Shown: positions 34,772-44,044, counted from the stretch's first letter. The stretch is 64,000 nt of DNA from an uncultured Eggerthellaceae bacterium (GCA_910588985.1 CAJURO010000009.1:1-64000); one strand, 5' to 3'. The notes: generated by a model from the sequence alone, not told the origin. Numbers and translations are program-made.

Positions 34772-36712
34772 ATGGCATCAAATTCTGGTAATTACGGTGC
34801 AGAGAACATTCGTGTTCTTGAAGGGCTCGAAGCCGTTCGCATGCGTCCGGGCATGTATATTGGCTCGACAGGCCCACGCGGGTTGCACCATCTTGTCTAT
34901 GAAGTTGTTGACAATTCGGTCGATGAAGCGCTCGCAGGATACTGTGACAAGATCGAAGTGTGGATCCATAAGGACAACTCGATCACAGTCAAGGACAACG
35001 GGCGTGGCATTCCTGTTGAGAAGCATCCTCAAGAAGGCATCCCGACCGTTGAGGTGGTTCTTACCATCCTTCACGCAGGCGGCAAGTTTGGTGACGGAGG
35101 CTATAAGACATCAGGTGGTCTTCATGGTGTCGGTGTCTCTGTTGTCAATGCTCTTTCCCTCCTTACTCGCGTAAGCGTTCGCCGCGATGGCTTCGAGTAT
35201 GAGATGGAGTTCGAGCGCGGCAACACGAAAAGCAAGCTTCGCAAGACCGGACCTGCTAAGGATACGGGCACCACGGTTTCTTTCTGGCCCGACCCAGAGA
35301 TATTCACTGAGACCACCGTGTACGATTTCGACACCCTTGCCAATCGTTTCCGCGAGATGGCGTTCCTTAACAAGGGCCTTAAGATCGTCCTCCATGATGA
35401 ACGCGGCGTGAATGGGAATGGCGAAGAGCGTGTGGAAACATTCCAAGCGCAAGGCGGCATCGTCGACTTCGTGAAGTACCTCAACGACGGCAAGGAAACG
35501 CTGAACAAGCCGATCTACTTCGAGGCAGAAAGCCCCAGTGGCGAGGTTGAGATCGCATTGCAGTGGTCGAGCGCCTATTCGTCATCTGTCATGACCTTCG
35601 CTAACAACATCAATACGACCGAAGGTGGCACGCATCTTGAAGGGTTCAAGAATGCCCTTACGCGCACGCTCAATGATTATGCACGCAAGAAGGGATTGCT
35701 CAAAGAGAAGGATCCTAACTTAACAGGCGATGATACGCGCGAAGGCCTGGCTGCCATCATTTCGGTCAAGCTGCGCGATCCTCAGTTCGAGGGACAGACC
35801 AAGACGAAGCTCGGGAACACAGAGATTCGCGGGCTTGTTCAGACAGCAGTAACGAATGGGCTGGCAGAGTTCCTTGAGGAGAATCCTGCTCCAGCGAAGC
35901 GCATCGTCAACAAAGCATCGCAAGCGCTCAAAGCACGCGAAGCTGCGCGCAAGGCGCGTGAGGCAACACGGCGCAAAGGCGTTCTTGACTCGTTCGCATT
36001 GCCGGGCAAGCTGGCCGACTGCTCGTCTAAGGACGCTGCTCTCTCAGAGATATTCATCGTAGAGGGTGACTCGGCAGGTGGTTCTGCCAAGCAAGCACGC
36101 GACCGTAAGTTCCAAGCGATCCTTCCCTTGCGCGGAAAGATCCTCAACGTTGAGCGCGCAGGCCTTCATCGCTCTCTTTCTTCTGAGACGATTTCCTCGC
36201 TCATCACGGCTATCGGTACGAACATCGGCGAAGATTTCGATGCAGATAAGGCTCGATATCATCGCATCATCATCATGACCGACGCTGATGTTGACGGAGC
36301 TCATATTCGTTGCCTGCTGCTCACGTTCTTCTATCGCTATATGCCTGAGCTTATCGCGCGCGGTTACATCTATATTGCCCAACCTCCCATTTTTGGCATC
36401 AAGAAGAAGAACACCCGCTCTACGAAGATCGAGCGTTACATCTATGACGAGAAGGCTTTGGGTGAGACCTTGGCGGAGATGGGCGGGGCCGAGAAGTTCG
36501 ACGTCCAGCGCTATAAGGGTCTTGGCGAGATGGACCCCGATCAGCTTTGGGAGACCACGATGGAGCCCCAGAACAGAAAGATGCTTCGCGTTGAGATCGA
36601 TGATGCGGCACAGGCAGAACGTGTGGTCAGCGAACTGATGGGCGAGCTTGTCGAGCCGCGCAAGAAGTTCATCCAGAACCATGCAAAAGACGTCCGCTTC
36701 CTGGATATTTAG
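34772..36712 (+). CDS. gyrB: DNA gyrase subunit B
   Basis: 646 aa from ATG 34772 (AGGGAG seven bases before; GTG 34766 is too near the site). ATPase domain: VDNSVDEALAGYC, DNGRGIPVEKH and GGLHGVGVSVVNAL. The TOPRIM domain has EIFIVEGDSAGGSAKQARDR and IIMTDADVDGAHIRCLLL. The tail QRYKGLGEMDPDQLWETTM is standard. With GyrA it introduces negative supercoils. It lies 8 bp before gyrA, forming one unit. Confidence 0.97.
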   Translation: MASNSGNYGAENIRVLEGLEAVRMRPGMYIGSTGPRGLHHLVYEVVDNSVDEALAGYCDKIEVWIHKDNSITVKDNGRGIPVEKHPQEGIPTVEVVLTILHAGGKFGDGGYKTSGGLHGVGVSVVNALSLLTRVSVRRDGFEYEMEFERGNTKSKLRKTGPAKDTGTTVSFWPDPEIFTETTVYDFDTLANRFREMAFLNKGLKIVLHDERGVNGNGEERVETFQAQGGIVDFVKYLNDGKETLNKPIYFEAESPSGEVEIALQWSSAYSSSVMTFANNINTTEGGTHLEGFKNALTRTLNDYARKKGLLKEKDPNLTGDDTREGLAAIISVKLRDPQFEGQTKTKLGNTEIRGLVQTAVTNGLAEFLEENPAPAKRIVNKASQALKAREAARKAREATRRKGVLDSFALPGKLADCSSKDAALSEIFIVEGDSAGGSAKQARDRKFQAILPLRGKILNVERAGLHRSLSSETISSLITAIGTNIGEDFDADKARYHRIIIMTDADVDGAHIRCLLLTFFYRYMPELIARGYIYIAQPPIFGIKKKNTRSTKIERYIYDEKALGETLAEMGGAEKFDVQRYKGLGEMDPDQLWETTMEPQNRKMLRVEIDDAAQAERVVSELMGELVEPRKKFIQNHAKDVRFLDI

Positions 36713-36720
36713 GAGTATAG

Positions 36721-39354
36721 ATGGCTGATAAAGATCTATTTGGCCCCGATGGGGTTGATGGCGAAGAAGCGAACGATCCTTCGGGCGAGCTCGATCTCAA
36801 TGACGTTTCGTTTGACGATGGTTCTGTGAGCTTCGACGAGAACATTGAGAGCGAAGCTGCTGACGAAGGCCTTACGGTTGATGAAGAGAGCGAAGAGACC
36901 GAGGACATGATCGCGGCGGCAGAGGAAGCTGATCAGGGCGAGGGCTTAAGCTTTGAACCTGCTGAGCTCGGCCGCGAGATGCAGCAGTCCTTCCTCGAGT
37001 ATTCCATGAGCGTTATCGTTGCGAGAGCGCTCCCCGATGTTCGCGATGGCCTAAAGCCGGTTCATCGACGCATCTTGTATGCGATGAACGAATCAGGCTA
37101 TTTGCCGACCAAGCCGCATATGAAGTCGGCGCGTACCGTTGGTGATGTTATCGGTAAGTATCATCCTCATGGAGATTCAGCGGTATATGACACCATGGTA
37201 CGCTTGGCGCAGCCTTTCTCTATGAGGCTCCCTTTGATTGATGGGCATGGGAACTTTGGCTCGATCGATGGTGACTCAGCAGCTGCAATGCGCTATACCG
37301 AAGCTCGCCTTGATAAGCCCGCAATGGAGCTCTTGCGCGATCTTGACAAGGAAACCGTCGATTTCCAGCCGAACTATGACGAGAGCTTGCAGGAGCCTGT
37401 GGTGCTCCCCTCTCGTTTCCCGAACCTTTTGGTCAACGGGTCCAATGGCATTGCTGTTGGCATGGCAACCAACATTCCACCGCACTCACTTTCGGAGACC
37501 ATTGAAGCTACGTGCATGATGATCGATAACCCAGATGTGACGGTGGAAGAGCTCATGACTGTGCTCCCTGGCCCTGACTTCCCAACGGGTGGTCTCATCA
37601 TGGGCAAGAAGGGCATCCTTGAAGCATACGAGACAGGGCATGGCAACATCACCATTCGCGCAAAATGCGAGGTGGAGGAAAAGAAGAATGGACGTAAGTC
37701 CATCATCGTGAAAGAGATTCCTTACCAGGTCAATCGTAAGCGCTTGCTTGAGAAGCTCGGAGAGCTCGTTCGCGATAAGAAGCTTCCTGAGATCTCGAAC
37801 ATCCATGATGGTGCAGATCGTCATGGCATCGATATCATCATCGACCTGAAATCGAATGCGATCCCACAGGTCGTGATGAACAAGCTCTTCAAGCACACGC
37901 AGCTGCAGGTTGGCTTCGGCATCAACATGCTGGCGCTCGTTGATTCGACGCCGCGCGTGCTGTCACTCAAAGAGATCCTTCATTACTACATCCAGCATCA
38001 GATCGATGTCATCACGCGTCGTACCAAATATGAGTTGGCGAAGGCGGAAGAGCGCGCTCATATCCTTGAGGGTTACATCATCGCACTCGACAACATCGAC
38101 GAGGTCATTCATATCATCCGCTCAAGCGATACGGATAAGGAAGCGGCTGCACGCTTGACCGAGCGCTTCGGCCTTTCGAAGCGTCAAACAGACGCCATCC
38201 TCGAGATGAAGCTGAGGCGTTTGACTGGCTTGGAGCGCACGAAGATCGAAGAAGAGCTCGCCGAGCTTCGCGAGAAGATCGCCTACTACAAGCGTGTTCT
38301 TGGCGATGAGCATCTTGTGCGCGAGATCATCAAGGAAGAGCTTCAGGAGATCAAGAAGAAGTATGGTCGCGGGCGTTCTACGAAGATCACAGGCGCAGCT
38401 CAAGAGATCGATGTCGAGGATCTGATCGCTGACGACAAGATGGTCGTTACGATGACCCAGGCTGGCTATATCAAGCGCATGCCCGTAAGCGTTTATCGTC
38501 AACAGAAACGCGGCGGTAAGGGCTTACAAGGCGTCAATCTGAAGGAATCCGATTTCGTCGAGCACCTTTTCGTTGCAACGAACCACTCCTACATGTTGTT
38601 CTTCTCAACGAAGGGCAAGGTATATCGTCTCAAGGTCTATGACATCCCCGAGGCTTCGCGTCACGCGCGTGGCACGGCTATCGTGAACCTGCTTCCTCTT
38701 GAGAAGGGAGAGACGATCTCTGCGGTCATCTCCACCAAGGAATTCCCTCAGAACGAATTCCTCATGTTCGCCACCGCAAACGGCATGGTGAAGAAGACCT
38801 CCATGGATCTCTACGACCGCACACGTCGTGATGGCTTGATCGCTATCAACCTGAAAGAGGGCGATGAGCTGATCTCGGTTCGCCGCGTTGCAAAGGGAGA
38901 GCGAGTCATGATGGTCTCCAGCGCGGGCAAGGCAATCAGCTGGGATGAGGACGAAGTTCGCGCAACAGCACGTGGAACCATGGGCGTCCGGGGCATGAAC
39001 GTTCCAGCAGACGCACATGTGCTCGGCATGGAGATAGCGCGTCCGAACACAGACTTGTTCGTCATCACCGAGAAGGGGTATGGCAAGCGAACTCCTGTGA
39101 ATGACTACCCCGTGCACCATCGAGGCGGTCAAGGTGTTTACACCATCACGATGACGCAGAAGAAAGGACTGCTCGTTGCGATGAAGATCGTGAGCGACGA
39201 GGACGAGCTGATGATCATCTCCGAGGAAGGTGTGATCGTACGCACCTCTGTCAAGGGCATCTCCGAGCTTGGGCGTTCTACGCAAGGCGTTCATGTTATG
39301 AACATCGCCGATGGAGATCGCGTTACGGCTGTGGCAGTCACGCAGCCTGACTAA
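36721..39354 (+). CDS. gyrA: DNA gyrase subunit A with acidic N-terminal extension
   Basis: 877 aa. The catalytic core begins at about residue 83 (REMQQSFLEYSMSVIVARAL), with the quinolone-resistance region HPHGDSAVYDTMVRLAQPF (Ser and Asp retained, a sensitive-type sequence) and active-site Tyr in AAAMRYTEARL. The GyrA-box is QQKRGGKGLQG at the start of the C-terminal beta-pinwheel. The first 80 or so residues are an unusual, strongly acidic segment (about 30 Asp/Glu) absent from typical GyrA. The start is well placed (GGAGTATAG before ATG), so the extension seems real rather than mis-called. Confidence 0.96.
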   Translation: MADKDLFGPDGVDGEEANDPSGELDLNDVSFDDGSVSFDENIESEAADEGLTVDEESEETEDMIAAAEEADQGEGLSFEPAELGREMQQSFLEYSMSVIVARALPDVRDGLKPVHRRILYAMNESGYLPTKPHMKSARTVGDVIGKYHPHGDSAVYDTMVRLAQPFSMRLPLIDGHGNFGSIDGDSAAAMRYTEARLDKPAMELLRDLDKETVDFQPNYDESLQEPVVLPSRFPNLLVNGSNGIAVGMATNIPPHSLSETIEATCMMIDNPDVTVEELMTVLPGPDFPTGGLIMGKKGILEAYETGHGNITIRAKCEVEEKKNGRKSIIVKEIPYQVNRKRLLEKLGELVRDKKLPEISNIHDGADRHGIDIIIDLKSNAIPQVVMNKLFKHTQLQVGFGINMLALVDSTPRVLSLKEILHYYIQHQIDVITRRTKYELAKAEERAHILEGYIIALDNIDEVIHIIRSSDTDKEAAARLTERFGLSKRQTDAILEMKLRRLTGLERTKIEEELAELREKIAYYKRVLGDEHLVREIIKEELQEIKKKYGRGRSTKITGAAQEIDVEDLIADDKMVVTMTQAGYIKRMPVSVYRQQKRGGKGLQGVNLKESDFVEHLFVATNHSYMLFFSTKGKVYRLKVYDIPEASRHARGTAIVNLLPLEKGETISAVISTKEFPQNEFLMFATANGMVKKTSMDLYDRTRRDGLIAINLKEGDELISVRRVAKGERVMMVSSAGKAISWDEDEVRATARGTMGVRGMNVPADAHVLGMEIARPNTDLFVITEKGYGKRTPVNDYPVHHRGGQGVYTITMTQKKGLLVAMKIVSDEDELMIISEEGVIVRTSVKGISELGRSTQGVHVMNIADGDRVTAVAVTQPD

Positions 39355-39364
39355 TCATCACGTG

Positions 39365-39380
39365 AGTTTCACGTGAAACA
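39365..39380. promoter_or_regulatory. parS-like site after gyrA
   Basis: AGTTTCACGTGAAACA matches parS at 15 of 16 positions, in the gap between gyrA and typA. Confidence 0.8.
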
Positions 39381-39495
39381 AATGTTCGAAAACGCGCTTG
39401 TCTGTGCAAAGAACAGGCAGGCGCGTTGAAATGCACAGAGCGGAGACATCCGACTGTTTGAGAGAGAAAGAATACGCATTCGAAAAGGGAGTTTG

Positions 39496-41307
39496 ATGAA
39501 ACAAGAGAACATCCGCAATGTTGCGATCATCGCACATGTTGACCATGGCAAAACCACGCTCGTCGATCGCCTTCTGTGGGCGTCGCATGTATTCCGCGAG
39601 AACCAGCAGGTTGAAGAACGAGTCCTGGACTCGAACGACCAAGAGCGCGAACGCGGCATCACCATTCTTTCCAAAAACATCTCCATTACGTATAAAGATG
39701 TGAAGATCAACGTCATCGATACGCCAGGCCATGCTGACTTCGGCGGCGAGGTTGAGCGCGTTCTCAATATGGCAGATGGGGCATTGCTCATCGTGGATGC
39801 ATATGAAGGGCCAAAGCCGCAGACGCGATTCGTTCTCTCTCATGCGCTTGAACGTGGGCTTCGCATCGTTGTTGTTGTGAACAAGATCGATCGTCCCAAC
39901 GCCGACCCAGAAGGTGCCGTTGACAAGGTGTTCGATCTGATGGTCGAGCTTGGTGCATCAGATGAGCAGCTTGATTTCCCTGTAGTGTATGCCTCTGCTG
40001 TCAACGGATATGCTCGATTCGCTCCTGAAGATGACAATATGGATATGGTGCCGCTCCTTGACACCATCATCTCTGAGGTTCCTGCACCTGAGGTTGACCC
40101 CGATGGACCGCTGGCAATGCAGATCTGCACTGTGGACCATAGTAGCTATGAGGGCCGCATCGGCGTTGGACGTTTGCATAGCGGAATGATCCACGAAAAA
40201 GAGCAGGTCTTGGTTGTAAAGCCAGACGGCGAATCTCGTATGGCTCAGATCCGCAAGGTGTATACATTCGAGAATCTGAGCAAGGCAGAGGTTGCCGATG
40301 CTGTTGCAGGTGACATCGTTGCTGTGATCGGCATTGAAGATGCCGACATCGGAGACATCATCACGAGTCCAGAGAATCCTGTTGAGATGGAGCCCATCGC
40401 TGTTGAGGAACCTACGATGGCAGTCGTGTTCGAAGCGTCTACAAGCCCGCTTGTTGGTCGCGAGGGCGAGATCGTTGGAGGCCGTCAGCTCAAAGAGCGC
40501 CTGCTTCGCGAAAAAGAGAGCAACATCTCGATGCGCATCAACGAGCTTGAGGATAAAAGCGGCATTGAAGTGGCAGGACGCGGTGTTCTTCACCTGTCAG
40601 TTCTTATGGAGACCATGCGCCGCGAGGGCTTTGAGTTCCAGGTTGGCCGTCCGCGCGTAGTCTATAAGACGGGAGAAGACGGAACGAAGCTCGAGCCCAT
40701 CGAGGAAGCAACCGTTGACGTGCCGAACGACTATGCGGGCAAAGCCATCGAGGTCATGGGCACAGCAGGTGGCATCATGGGCGAGATGGTGCAAGACGAG
40801 AACATGACCCATCTCACATTCACGATCCCATCGCGTGGAACAATGGGTCTGAAAACGCGCATCCTCAATGCCACTCATGGAGAAGCCGTGCTCTTCCATC
40901 ATTTCAAAGAGTACGGACCTTATACAGGTGAGATGGCTGGTCGAAAGAATGGCGGTATGATCGCCATGTCTACAGGCAAAGCGGTTGCCTATGCGCTGGA
41001 CACCTTGCAAGAGCGCGGGCGCTTGTTCGTTGGACCAGGCGATGAATGCTATGAGGGAATGATAGTAGGAGAATCCGCCAAAGAGGGCGATATGGTGGTG
41101 AATGTCGAAAAGACAAAGAACCTGGGCAATCAGCGTTCGAGCAGCGCTGACAAAGCAATCCAGCTTACGCCACCTGTCACGTTCACGCTTGAGGAAGCGC
41201 TTGAGTACATTGAAGATGACGAGCTTGTTGAGGTCACACCACAGAGCATTCGCCTTCGCAAGCGTTTGCTGAGCGCAACAGACCGAAAGAAGGCAAATAA
41301 ATCCTAA
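39496..41307 (+). CDS. typA: Ribosome-associated GTPase TypA/BipA
   Basis: 603 aa from ATG 39496 (GGGAG upstream; a TTG just before is in frame). G1 AHVDHGKTTLVDRLL, switch I GITILSKN, G3 DTPGHADFGGEV and G4 NKIDRPNA are all present. The BipA C-terminal domains end in TPQSIRLRKRLL. BipA is a translational GTPase that helps 50S assembly and stress growth. The gene is monocistronic-looking, with a 23-bp gap to the next small ORF. Confidence 0.96.
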   Translation: MKQENIRNVAIIAHVDHGKTTLVDRLLWASHVFRENQQVEERVLDSNDQERERGITILSKNISITYKDVKINVIDTPGHADFGGEVERVLNMADGALLIVDAYEGPKPQTRFVLSHALERGLRIVVVVNKIDRPNADPEGAVDKVFDLMVELGASDEQLDFPVVYASAVNGYARFAPEDDNMDMVPLLDTIISEVPAPEVDPDGPLAMQICTVDHSSYEGRIGVGRLHSGMIHEKEQVLVVKPDGESRMAQIRKVYTFENLSKAEVADAVAGDIVAVIGIEDADIGDIITSPENPVEMEPIAVEEPTMAVVFEASTSPLVGREGEIVGGRQLKERLLREKESNISMRINELEDKSGIEVAGRGVLHLSVLMETMRREGFEFQVGRPRVVYKTGEDGTKLEPIEEATVDVPNDYAGKAIEVMGTAGGIMGEMVQDENMTHLTFTIPSRGTMGLKTRILNATHGEAVLFHHFKEYGPYTGEMAGRKNGGMIAMSTGKAVAYALDTLQERGRLFVGPGDECYEGMIVGESAKEGDMVVNVEKTKNLGNQRSSSADKAIQLTPPVTFTLEEALEYIEDDELVEVTPQSIRLRKRLLSATDRKKANKS

Positions 41308-41330
41308 GCAATATGCGCAAGGAGGTGTGG

Positions 41331-41480
41331 ATGCTACGCTTTTTTCAAGGACGCATCCTTGAAGGTGTAGAATCTACGGCGACAAACAGAGTACCGTGCG
41401 CCCATTGTGCGCGATCCGACGATCTTTACGTGAGTGCGGAACGATATCAGAAAGGCATTGTCGAAGACCATGGCCACTGA
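41331..41480 (+). CDS. Small 49-aa ORF with CxxC motif, overlapping prsA start
   Basis: ATG 41331 follows a full Shine-Dalgarno AAGGAGG at a five-base spacing, far better than any site near prsA. The product begins MLRFFQGRILEGVESTATN, carries CAHC at residues 23-26, and is charged with no membrane segment. Its TGA lies 11 bp inside prsA, so translation of prsA, which lacks a good ribosome site, may be coupled to it. It could be a small metal-binding or redox peptide, or a translated leader; the family is unknown to me. Confidence 0.6.
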   Translation: MLRFFQGRILEGVESTATNRVPCAHCARSDDLYVSAERYQKGIVEDHGH

Positions 41481-42750
41481 ACTTAAGAACAAGCAACAGC
41501 CGAGTTCGTTGAAGAAGACGCTGAGCTACGCAGCTATCGTTGTGGTATGCGCTCTTGCGTTGCTTGGCATCCTCTATATCAACGGCGTGTTCAACACTCC
41601 AGAAGAGGAAGCACAGGTGCTGGAGGCAGACACTGGGCTTACCGGAGGCATTGCTGCGGTTGTGAACGGGACCGAGATCGAAGAGGACAAGGTCACGCGT
41701 ATCGCGAACAACTTCCGCATCCAATATGGCTATACCGAGGAAGACAAGTGGAAAGAGTATCTGCAGAACAATAGCTACACCGTCGAGAGCTTTCGCGAAG
41801 AGATCCTTGATGGGCTGATCGACCAGGAACTCACGGAGCAGTGTGCAGCGCAACGCAACGTCACTACCGATGATGAAGAGATCCAAGGGTATGTTGATAA
41901 GATGCGTGCGAACTATTCCTCCGACGAAGCATGGCAGACTGCGCTTGAAGGTGCTGGGTTTGATGATGAGGATGCCTATCGCGATGCTCTTCGCTATTCC
42001 ATCCTTGATAAGAAGCTCGAGGAAGGATTCGAAGCAGAGAACGTGCTCGATGATGCATCGTTGCTCGCAGCTGCAAATGAGAAAGTTGCTACCTATTCGG
42101 GAGCAAAACGCACCTCGCACATTCAGTTCAACGAGGACGAGCAAGAGCTTGCCCAAGAAGTCCTCGATAAGATCAAGGCAGGAGAGATGCGCTTCTCCGA
42201 TGCGGTTGCTGAGTACTCCAAGGATGAGGACACGAAGGACAATGGCGGTGATATGGGTTGGGATAGGCTCAAAGATGCCAATCTTGATGCCGATTACACC
42301 GAGGCGATAACTGACCTCAATGCAGGCGAAGTCACAACTGAGCTTGTGAAGACGAAGTATGGATATCACATCATCTACTGTTCTGAGGTGTTCTCTCCTG
42401 CAGTTGATGAAGCGGGGAACTATAATCTTGGCTCGTTGGACGAGATCCCAGACGGAATCCTTGAGGAGATCCGCACAACGGTCGTTGAGGAAAAGACTGA
42501 CGAGTCCAAAGAGGCATGGCTCAAGGAAATGCGCGAAACCAACGATGTAGTTGTGAACGATATGCCAGAAGGGTTGCCGTATTGGGTGCAGCTTGATGAG
42601 CCAGAGGAAGAGCAAGCAGCTATCGACCAGGCGGCTGATGAGCAACTCGCCGAAGACGTTGCAGGCGAAGAGGCAGCAGCGGGCGAGATGGAGCTTGAAG
42701 GGGCTGAGCAGCAAGCCGCTCAAGAGGGAACGACTGCTGAAGGTCAATAG
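41470..42750 (+). CDS. prsA: PrsA/SurA-type foldase (parvulin peptidyl-prolyl isomerase), membrane-anchored
   Basis: 426 aa from ATG 41470; an upstream GTG 41434 is in frame. One N-terminal membrane helix at about 17-37 (SYAAIVVVCALALLGILYI) has no lipobox. A SurA_N-like helical domain (TGGIAAVVNGTEIEED...) follows, then a parvulin domain at about 210-310 with FSDAVAEYSKDEDTKDNGGD, MGWDRL and YGYHIIYCSE. The acidic Glu/Ala-rich tail is atypical. It probably folds exported proteins outside the membrane. A strong terminator follows. Confidence 0.88.
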   Translation: MATELKNKQQPSSLKKTLSYAAIVVVCALALLGILYINGVFNTPEEEAQVLEADTGLTGGIAAVVNGTEIEEDKVTRIANNFRIQYGYTEEDKWKEYLQNNSYTVESFREEILDGLIDQELTEQCAAQRNVTTDDEEIQGYVDKMRANYSSDEAWQTALEGAGFDDEDAYRDALRYSILDKKLEEGFEAENVLDDASLLAAANEKVATYSGAKRTSHIQFNEDEQELAQEVLDKIKAGEMRFSDAVAEYSKDEDTKDNGGDMGWDRLKDANLDADYTEAITDLNAGEVTTELVKTKYGYHIIYCSEVFSPAVDEAGNYNLGSLDEIPDGILEEIRTTVVEEKTDESKEAWLKEMRETNDVVVNDMPEGLPYWVQLDEPEEEQAAIDQAADEQLAEDVAGEEAAAGEMELEGAEQQAAQEGTTAEGQ

Positions 42751-42783
42751 TTCCTAGGCCATCTCTGAGTTGTAGTGTATATC

Positions 42784-42813
42784 AAGGGAGTCTCGATCGA
42801 GACTCCCTTTTTT
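42784..42813 (+). terminator. Rho-independent terminator after prsA
   Basis: The 26-bp perfect palindrome beginning AAGGGAGTCTCGATCGAGAC is followed by TTTTTTAT. Confidence 0.92.
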
Positions 42814-42959
42814 ATAGCGCATCCTATGATGTTTCCTGTTTAGCAGTGAGGTAACTTGAGAACCAAATAGTCCAAATAACAACTGAGGAGAGTTCAACAC
42901 GAAAGTCATAAAAATATAAAATAATTCATTAGAAAATCAATATGATATGATGAAATAGG

Positions 42960-43168
42960 CGGGCGGCAATAGTTATCCCTTGCGAAAGGCGGTAACTATG
43001 ATTACGTGGATAGAATTACTTACATTCTGTTTAGTGATTACGGCGGTTATAGAACTGACGCATCGAATGCGAAAATGAAATAACCGCCCCGTTTAAGCAA
43101 GGCGGTTACCTCAACAAGCCATAAACTTGAAATCGGGGTAACTAGCCGCTGCAACGGCAAGCCGCCCG
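42960..43168 (+). other. Structured element around a tiny hydrophobic peptide gene, ends complementary
   Basis: The 5' segment CGGGCGGC (42960-42967) plus TAGTTATCCC (42970-42979) is complementary to GGGGTAACTA (43135-43144) plus GCCGCCCG (43161-43168). The transcript ends could therefore pair and enclose the peptide ORF. A local hairpin AACCGCC / GGCGGTT follows the stop at about 43082-43108. The layout recalls type I toxin mRNAs and the holin-like peptide elements found in Gram-positives. The rest of 42814-43276 shows nothing else. Confidence 0.6.
42998..43078 (+). CDS. 26-aa hydrophobic peptide, holin-like/type I toxin candidate
   Basis: ATG 42998 has AAAGGCGG six bases upstream. The peptide starts MITWIELLTFCLVITAVI and ends with a basic tail THRMRK, so it is a single membrane helix plus a positive C-terminus. 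It resembles the putative holin-like toxin peptides (Hol_Tox-like) and other type I toxins in size and build; this is recognition by pattern. No protein-coding partner is nearby. An antisense RNA regulator would be expected but cannot be shown here. Confidence 0.6.
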   Translation: MITWIELLTFCLVITAVIELTHRMRK

Positions 43169-43276
43169 TTCATCTCATCCTACCAAATCCATAGAGCTAA
43201 AGCAATGATTCTATTGCGGTGTATTCTGTACTGTTTCCTGTTTGCAAGCGCTTGTCACGCTCTCCGTTCGTGTTGG

Positions 43277-43780
43277 CTATTGGAGGTTGAAGTCGTCCGG
43301 GGAGAGGGAGTCGATGAATGTATGGAACTCTTGTAGCTCCACCTCCTTCTCCTTCTCAGACTGAAAGAGATAAGGAAACGAAGCCGCTGCAAGCACCTCT
43401 TCATCGATCAAGAAGGGAGCATCTTCGCGAATAGCAAGCGAAAGAGCATCAGTTGGGCGTGCATCGAGCTCGATGATGCGTCCTTCCTGTCTTAAGAAGA
43501 GCCGAGCGAAGAACGTTTGCCCTTCGACACGGTTGATGAGAACATGATCGACGGTTGCATCAAGATTTGTTATAGCATCGATGAAGAGATCGTGCGTCAT
43601 AGGGCGAGGAAGCTTTGCGTGCTCGATCGCCATACCCAGCTGCATTGCCTCATTTGCTCCGATCCAAACAGGAACGATGCGTGACATGCCATCGAGCACC
43701 TCTTCGATAGGCTCAAGAACAAGAACAGCTGGCCTGTCTGGACCAGTGAAGATCAGTGTGAGAACGCGCAGTGGAACCAT
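43277..43780 (-). CDS. Bifunctional nuclease family protein (DUF151)
   Basis: 167 aa. The BFN domain is clear: LEPIEEVLDGMSRIVPVWIG, EAMQLGMAIE, RPMTHDLF, RPTDALSLAIR and a D-A-P-F segment. Relatives show RNase/DNase activity in Mycobacterium and plants, but the catalytic assignment is debated. ATG 43780 is preceded by AAAGGA. It lies convergent to the peptide element and divergent from the tRNA-Ile promoter. Confidence 0.88.
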   Translation of the reverse strand: MVPLRVLTLIFTGPDRPAVLVLEPIEEVLDGMSRIVPVWIGANEAMQLGMAIEHAKLPRPMTHDLFIDAITNLDATVDHVLINRVEGQTFFARLFLRQEGRIIELDARPTDALSLAIREDAPFLIDEEVLAAASFPYLFQSEKEKEVELQEFHTFIDSLSPDDFNLQ

Positions 43781-43861
43781 GCCGCAAATCCTTTCCTTTT
43801 GTGCCTCATACTAACAGGTGATGGCCCTGACAGAGCAATTCAGATGATTCCGAGAATCTTC

Positions 43862-43891
43862 TTGACCCTTCTTGTTACTTTGTTGTAGGAT
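43862..43891 (+). promoter_or_regulatory. Promoter for tRNA-Ile
   Basis: TTGACC (43862-43867), an 18-bp spacer and TAGGAT (43886-43891), 18 bp before the tRNA 5' end. Confidence 0.6.
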
Positions 43892-43909
43892 ATTCGAGCA
43901 CTTTTCTTC

Positions 43910-43986
<77 letters not shown>

Positions 43987-43994
43987 CTTTTGCG

Positions 43995-44038
43995 ATAAAC
44001 GCTCCACCGTGAGCCGAGTTAGCCGGTGGAGCGTTTAT
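43995..44038 (+). repeat. Perfect 15-bp inverted repeat between tRNA-Ile and tRNA-Ala
   Basis: Arms ATAAACGCTCCACCG (43995-44009) and CGGTGGAGCGTTTAT (44024-44038) with a 14-base loop. It lies 8 bp after tRNA-Ile and 6 bp before tRNA-Ala. A terminator or a processing hairpin in a bicistronic tRNA transcript are both possible. Confidence 0.85.
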
Positions 44039-44044
44039 TAAATT

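Noticed and set aside
41374..42747. A 457-codon open frame antisense to prsA
   Set aside because: It spans nearly all of prsA, but its hydrophobic product is the mirror of acidic prsA codons, and prsA has a clear domain structure.
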